Positions 58,447 through 64,000 of a stretch of DNA of 64,000 nt are shown in pieces. Both the position numbers and the translations under genes were made by a program. Within the stretch, counting starts at the first letter, position 1. The number at the start of each line of letters is the position of its first letter. A model generated the notes under the pieces. It ran no database searches. It was not told where the DNA came from and worked only from the letters and a program-made list of their open reading frames with translations. Location: contig JALGAS010000003.1 in NCBI GenBank assembly GCA_023078685.1, forward strand, positions 3,348,001 to 3,412,000, written 5' to 3'. The DNA is from Neopestalotiopsis rosae (taxonomy: Eukaryota; Ascomycota; Sordariomycetes; Amphisphaeriales; Sporocadaceae).

Positions 58447-59999
58447 ATGTTTCTCCAGCGAAGCTCCCGCGTCGTCCGTTCTCAATGGAGTCGACCACAG
58501 AACCTGTCTCGAGTCTTGACCAATGGATCACAAAGCGCATTTCCTGTATCAAGATATGGATTCCATACAAGCCAGAAGTTGCAGGTGGTGAAACCAGTCC
58601 TGCTAGCAGATATAGGTGAAGGTAGGTTCCCGTGCTCCAATTGCCACGATCACAATGACATATCACTTACATTGGTCCGACTCCACCAGGTATTGTCGAG
58701 TGCGAAATCATACAATGGTTTGTCGAGCCCGAAGCTCGGGTCGAGGAGTTCTCGCCACTATGCGAAGTACAAAGCGATAAGGCGTCAGTGGAGATCACAA
58801 GTCGATTCGCGGGCGTCGTCAAGAAGCTACACTATGATGCAGGCGATATGGCCAAGGTTGGAAAGCCATTTGTGGACATTGATATACAAGGAGACGCCAA
58901 GAAGGAAGATTTAGAAGCATTGACCGCGCCTGAGCCATCATCAGGGCAGGGCGGGTCAGGAGATGCTTTGAACAAGGAAAGCTTGAGCAAGCCTCCAGCG
59001 GGAAAGACTACAGAGACTACCCGGGTGGAAGAGAAAGCTCCAGTAGAGCAACAGAATGATAAACCAAAGAAATCGACCAGCAGATTCGCCTCACTGGCCA
59101 CACCAGCCGTACGGCATCTGTCCAAGGAATTTGATGTGGACATTACCGATATTGAGGGCACCGGGAAGGACGGACGTGTACTCAAAGAGGACATACACAG
59201 ATTCGTCGAGTCTCGCAAGTCTGGTGGTGCAGCTTCGACTCCTCTACAACCGCCCATGGATTCAGCAGTACAGACTGAGACCACTGTACAACTCACCAAT
59301 ATCCAGGCCCAAATGTTCAAGGCCATGACCCGTTCTCTCAATATCCCACACTTCCTATACACTGACGAGATTGACTTTTCGCAAATACATACACTGCGAA
59401 CAAGACTCAACAAGGTCCTGAAGAGCGCTCCTCAGGGCGATATCTCCAAGCTTTCCTACCTGCCCTTCATCATCAAAGCAGTCTCGTTGGCGCTATACCA
59501 ATATCCAGTCCTGAATGCCAGGGTAGATATTGATGCCAACACGCAAAAGCCAAGTCTGGTTCACCGGAGCCAACACAATATTGGTATTGCCATGGACACA
59601 CCGTCCGGCCTCATCGTTCCAGTGATCAAGAACGTGGCATCGCGGAACATTCTGTCAATTGCCTCGGAGCTAACACGTCTGCAAACGGCGGCGACGGCGG
59701 GCAAGCTATCCCCTCAAGATCTGAGCGGAGGCACCATTACCGTCTCCAACATTGGCAACATCGGCGGCACCTATCTGTCCCCCGTGATTGTGGAAAAGGA
59801 AGTCGCCATCCTCGGCATTGGCAGGATCCGGACGGTACCGGCCTTTGACGACGAGGACCGGGTGGTCAAGAAGCAGGCCTGCAACTTTAGCTGGAGCGCC
59901 GACCACCGCGTCGTCGACGGCGCGACCATGGCCAGGGCGGCCGAGGTGGTCAAGCAGATTGTGGAGGAGCCTGATGTCATGGTCATGCATATGCGGTAG
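58447..59999 (+). CDS. Branched-chain 2-oxoacid dehydrogenase E2 (lipoamide acyltransferase)
   Basis: The E2 core of the mitochondrial complex that degrades keto acids from Leu, Ile and Val. Exons 58447-58621 and 58690-59999 give 494 residues. A presequence (MFLQRSSRVVRSQW) precedes the lipoyl domain: DIGEGIVECEIIQWFVEPEA and SDKASVEI, with Lys89 the expected lipoylation site. After a linker comes the E3/E1-binding domain (LATPAVRHLSKEF, GRVLKEDIHRF). The catalytic domain holds NIGIAMDTPSGLIVPVIKN and ends with SADHRVVDGATMARAAE, the HxxxDG acyltransferase motif. The WF-EP lipoyl signature and single lipoyl domain favour the branched-chain type over pyruvate or 2-oxoglutarate E2. Confidence 0.93.
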
Positions 60000-61382
60000 A
60001 TTTTGAATACTACTTGCTGGTCCAAAACATTGCCATGTGAACGTTGCCATTCTCTCGAATGAAAGAGGACCCCTTCACGCACATGCTTCGCATGAATGAA
60101 TGCAAGGAAGAGGGTCAACGGGCGTTCTAGATGCCGGCGATGAGCATCGGTGGCGTGTGAGGGTACATAGACGAGGAGTTGGATGGGGAAATCCCTGAAT
60201 ATGCGCATGCAGAAGTATGCATTTCCGATGGGGACCGGGAAAGTGGAGGGCGAGCGTGAAATTTGGAAATCATGCTGTATATATCGTTATGTTGGAGAGA
60301 ACAACTTGAACCATATGGATGAATTTCAGCGATGATTTCGTGTTGCGGGTGCTTTGATAATGACACCATGATCCTGCTTTGCGGTTTTATTCTGATAATG
60401 AATACCTTGAGTACGAAGCAATGCAGTCGACCGCAGAAAGCCTTGAACTCTTGAATGTACTGAATAACTTGCTCTATTGCAACGTTTCAAACTCCATTCA
60501 TAGCAGGAGTATAAACCAGCACGAATTGTCAACATGGAGACGCCATCAAAATCGGCGTTCTGGACCTTCTCGGGCGCTGTTTCGGTATAAACCCAGCCCC
60601 GGGGGTCTGGTTGTGGGGACCGCATTTCCCCCATTTCCCAATCCAGCACACCGGTTTCAACTGTCGAATAGGAACGAGGCAAAAGCGCCCGCTATACACC
60701 AACGCTTATGGCCCCGAGATTCCCACACGTGGTCTAGTTCCATACTCAGAATAGCTGCAAGAGGCTCGATTGGGAATATAATGTTCAAGGTAACGAATCG
60801 GATCAAGTCAAATTGTTACTTGGTCCGAGGGGAAAAAGAACAAAGAAATATTCAAGGTCCGGCTCAAGTCACATTGGCAAAGGCGTGATTTCATTTGTAT
60901 GCAGTCAGAAAAGTAAGTCTTAATTTCATGACGTGTTTCTAATGAGTATTGCCAGTCGAGGTGCACTCGGTTCTCCAACTTCGATATGAAAAACAGAGGT
61001 CAAAGCAACTCGCTACCAAGTCTGAGTCTTCGTACACAGAAAATGACCACGTTGTCAATTCTAGAGTTTCCAAATGCTGTCCCTGACAAATGAACGCCCA
61101 AAATACAAAATGTCTTGACACGAGAAGAAGTGCGCTGTCTCGTTGCCATGTGCTGTGATGCGCAAAATAAAACAATCCCGCCCATTTTGTGTCCTGTGGA
61201 CACCCCGAACTCCCAAAACAAGAAAATCATGCATATCGAGGACCATGCTTGGAGGGTATACTGAGGAGACCATGCACCTAAACCAAGCTGCAAGTAAGCA
61301 GATGGCTATAGGGAATGAGGCGTCTCGTCGCGAATCCAGTCTAGCTCTATGCCAAGACCCATTCCGCGATTCTGACCCCAGA
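60000..61382. other. Convergent intergenic region
   Basis: About 1.4 kb between the E2 gene (+) and gluconokinase (-) 3' ends. An open frame at 60379-60888 (+) has no recognisable domain or clear start and is not called. Confidence 0.5.
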
Positions 61383-62168
61383 CTAAGACTGGGCGTCCTC
61401 ATCCATCTGTTGCAGGACCCTGTCCAATGCTTCCCGTTGCACCTCTTCCATAGTGCTGCTCACGTCGATGCTGATGACGTCGGTCTCCTCAGCAGTGGGC
61501 GGCTCGAGGATAGAGAACTGGCTGTGTACCATGCTTGCGCCCATGTAGTGACCCTTGCGGGCGCCCACTCGCTGGATAAGCACTTCCTCTGGGGCGTGAA
61601 GGTAGACAAAGTGTAGGATAACGTCGTGCGAGTAGTAAGGGGCCACTCTAATGACATCGCGGTACTTGCGCTTCAGGGCAGAGCAAGTAAGCACGACACC
61701 ATCCGCTCCTTCGGCCAGCTTCTTGAGGGATGCCTCGCGGAGTATCGTCAGCCAATCCCATCTGTCCGCGTCCGTCAGCGGCTGACCACTAGCCATCTTG
61801 TCGATATTGGCTTTTGGGTGGAACTGTAAGCATGTGTTAGCTGGATATTCGGTATTCCCTTTACCCATGGGCTTGTAGCTGGTAATTCATACCTCGTCAC
61901 CCTCCAAGTAGGGAAATCCAAGGGCTTCCGACAAGTATGCGGCGACTGTGCTCTTTCCGCAGCCGGCTGGGCCCGTAACTAGCCAAATGTGGTGGTGTTG
62001 TGTGGCAGCATTGTTCTTCTGGGCAGCGGTATTCGAGATGTGTGGTGCATGCGTCATAGTGGCAGTAGTAATGGGTTTCGGGTTGGGACCGAGATCTGCT
62101 GCATTTGCACTGCCCATTTTGGCAGAGTTTGTCTTGGGTAGAGAAATTGGACTGTCGTATGAAAGCAT
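61383..62168 (-). CDS. Gluconokinase, GntK/IdnK type
   Basis: Phosphorylates D-gluconate to 6-phosphogluconate, feeding the pentose phosphate pathway. Exons 61893-62168 and 61383-61823 give 238 residues with a phase-0 intron. The P-loop WLVTGPAGCGKS (residues 63-73) is followed by LGFPYLEGDE, then FHPKANIDKMASGQPLTDADRWDWL, VLTCSALKRKYRD, a family-typical block for substrate binding, and RKGHYMGASMVHSQFSILEPP. The 60-residue N-terminal extension is longer than in bacterial enzymes and polar, so internal starts (Met18 or Met39) are possible. Cytosolic location is expected. Confidence 0.93.
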
Positions 62169-64000
62169 CTTGGCTTTCTTTGTGTGCCAAGGGGCGGAGA
62201 CTTAATATAAATAAATATGCGGGAGTGCTGGTGTCGTCGCTTCCGGATGAATAAGGTGTAAGTGCAAGTGGACAATAAAGCCAAGTGACGCGGGCGATGA
62301 CTACTTGTGAATCACTAGTGATCGCAAACTGTCGCCGATCATAAAAAGGAATTGTTTCTTTTCCGACGTGGTCTATTCAAGGATAAAAGTATACTTTTTG
62401 GGGACCTGTAGCACAGCTAAGAGAAGCGGCAGAATCACAATGCAAGAATAAGGCAATGGTAGAAGATGTTTGGGTAATTGTAAGAAAAAGTAAACGTCAA
62501 CTCGAATACACAAAGCTTGGGAAGTTGGGGGGCGCGGCCCGGGTCGGTTTTATGGCTGATGTCAGAGCCTCACACGCATAGAATGGAACGGGGGGGATGG
62601 GGAACGGGTCCGGGATCAATGAGGTAAAAAATTTGGGTTGCTGACTTGAATAGAGTGTCAAAGTGCCCGGCCCAGGTTCAACCAAGGACGGAGCCAACTA
62701 ATGAAAAGAAGCAATGATGCCCCCTAACTAGGTAGGCAGGCAATGTATTTTTCCAGCAAATTCCAGGTGCCTGGGTATGTACGTACATACCATAGTACTA
62801 CAGTAGTCATGGGCTGGCTGGGTTGGGTTGGGCTGGTGGTCGCTCTGGCTTCGTTTTCCAGCTCTCCCGCGGGTTGAACTTTGCGCCTAGTGTAGAGTAG
62901 AGAGGTCCGATCTCATCCCTCAAATGTCAAAGAGGGCAAGTCTCAGGGGTGTCGGAGCCAATCATGGGGCATTATTTGTCTTCCGACGGTTTCGATCCAC
63001 AAGGATCACGAACGCTGGAACCCAGGAGGACTCGAGGGCGGAGGAGGAGGAGGCATCCTGTCCAGGTATGTAATGTACTTGTCGGTACCTTGTCCGGCCC
63101 AGAGTGGGAGGGAGACCTAACCAAACCTACTGAAAGGATGGAGTCGATTGAGCCTGCGAGCCCAACAAAGTCCAGTCCTCTACCGGAGGCGCGCCTCGAG
63201 AACCAAAGAGGCCCAGAGACAGAGAGGAGCGGGCTATTATTGCCTGCAGAAGAGATGCATGCACGCCTTAGCGAAGGCACAGCCGCACTACCAGAATGAT
63301 TTTGGGCTCATTCTGCCCTTTTTTCTTCTTTTTTGTAACACGACGTTGATTGCTATTGCCGGAACTTTTTTCCTTTGCTTCCAACTGGCCTGTCACTTGA
63401 CAATCGTTGTCCTTGTGTGAGCACAATACGTGGCATAGAGCAACGTTACAAGAAACAGCCATGAGGGACCCAAAGAGGGACTTGCCAGCATACCCACGGG
63501 CAATCGACCCAAAACTAGTGATTCGGGGGGCGGGAGGAGAAGAACATTCATGGAAGGACAGCGGCAGACGGTTTCGAAGCTTGTGGATCGTGGACCGTCA
63601 GAATGGGTGGACCGTCCGTGACTGCACGTCTCCAGCAGGCAATCTTGGAGCTGCCCGCTTGGACTAGTTTATGGGGAAGTGGGATGTAGCCGACTCGGAC
63701 TTCGTCATACGTACTGCTGCTTCTCACTCTCTCACATCGTCAGCCTGCCTTATGCCTCGTTCTTGTCTCGGGAATTCGGCGAGATGATAATGAATAAAGA
63801 GTTTCTCGAGAAGCCAAGTATGGTGTATGATTCAACAGCTGTTCATGTTCTATGGGGTCTTCGGACAAAACATGCCTTCGTTGGGAAAGTAACAAGAGAG
63901 ACCAATTGCTAGCAATTTAGCAGTCGACACTCGTGACTTGTAGAATGAAATTGAGAGGAAAAGCGTGGGGGTCACCAGACGCTACGAGGAGTTCCGCTGA
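62169..64000. other. Terminal region without a supported gene
   Basis: 1.8 kb of promoter-side flank of the gluconokinase and further sequence up to the window edge. Only short frames without motifs are present. A purine-rich CGGAGGAGGAGGAGG run occurs near 63040. Nothing else was recognised. Confidence 0.5.

Noticed and set aside
60379..60888. 169-codon frame between E2 and gluconokinase
   Set aside because: No domain, weak start and mixed low-complexity composition; it lies in the 3' flanks of two genes.

Overview
The window looks like nuclear DNA of a filamentous ascomycete (Pezizomycotina, probably Sordariomycetes, perhaps Hypocreales). Genes carry short introns of about 50-265 nt with gtaagt/gtatgt donors, ctaac/ctgac branch sites and cag/tag acceptors. 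Gene density is moderate. The proteins are typical of this group: a CBM18-CE4 chitin deacetylase, GPI-type Ser/Thr-rich wall proteins and a giant adhesin. I assembled exons by hand. For the multi-exon models listed as real genes, the exon lengths sum to a multiple of three.

Layout. 0-8 kb: an Aro8-type aminotransferase, calnexin, the methionine-salvage dehydratase Mde1 and a small Cys/Ser-rich GPI-type protein. 8-14.5 kb: a gene-poor stretch with a 21-base poly-C run, a decayed coding segment, a (GAG)n microsatellite and a broken retrotransposon reverse transcriptase. 14.5-26 kb: an Ayr1-like reductase, an orphan secreted glycoprotein, a doubtful acidic-tailed ORF, a PAP2 lipid phosphatase, about 4 kb without genes, then the chitin deacetylase. 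26.6 kb: an intron-containing tRNA-Phe. 27-36 kb: a large disordered protein with a Cys/His cluster, the oligosaccharyltransferase catalytic subunit STT3 and a small DUF1772-type membrane protein. 37-49 kb: a predicted 3305-residue adhesin, divergent from a second GPI-type wall protein. 50.4 kb: a U6 snRNA gene split by a spliceosomal-type intron that carries a Pol III B box. 51-62 kb: two unknown genes, ATP10 divergent from the branched-chain 2-oxoacid dehydrogenase E2, and a gluconokinase. The last 1.8 kb is empty.

Themes. Several genes belong to the secretory and cell-surface route: STT3 attaches N-glycans, calnexin folds the glycoproteins, and five loci encode surface or secreted proteins. 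Nothing indicates a secondary-metabolite cluster, CRISPR array, plasmid or virus. The most notable items are the U6 gene with its intronic B box and the giant adhesin, with five cysteine-rich domains, about 53 short repeats and an apparently perfect 168-bp tandem duplication.
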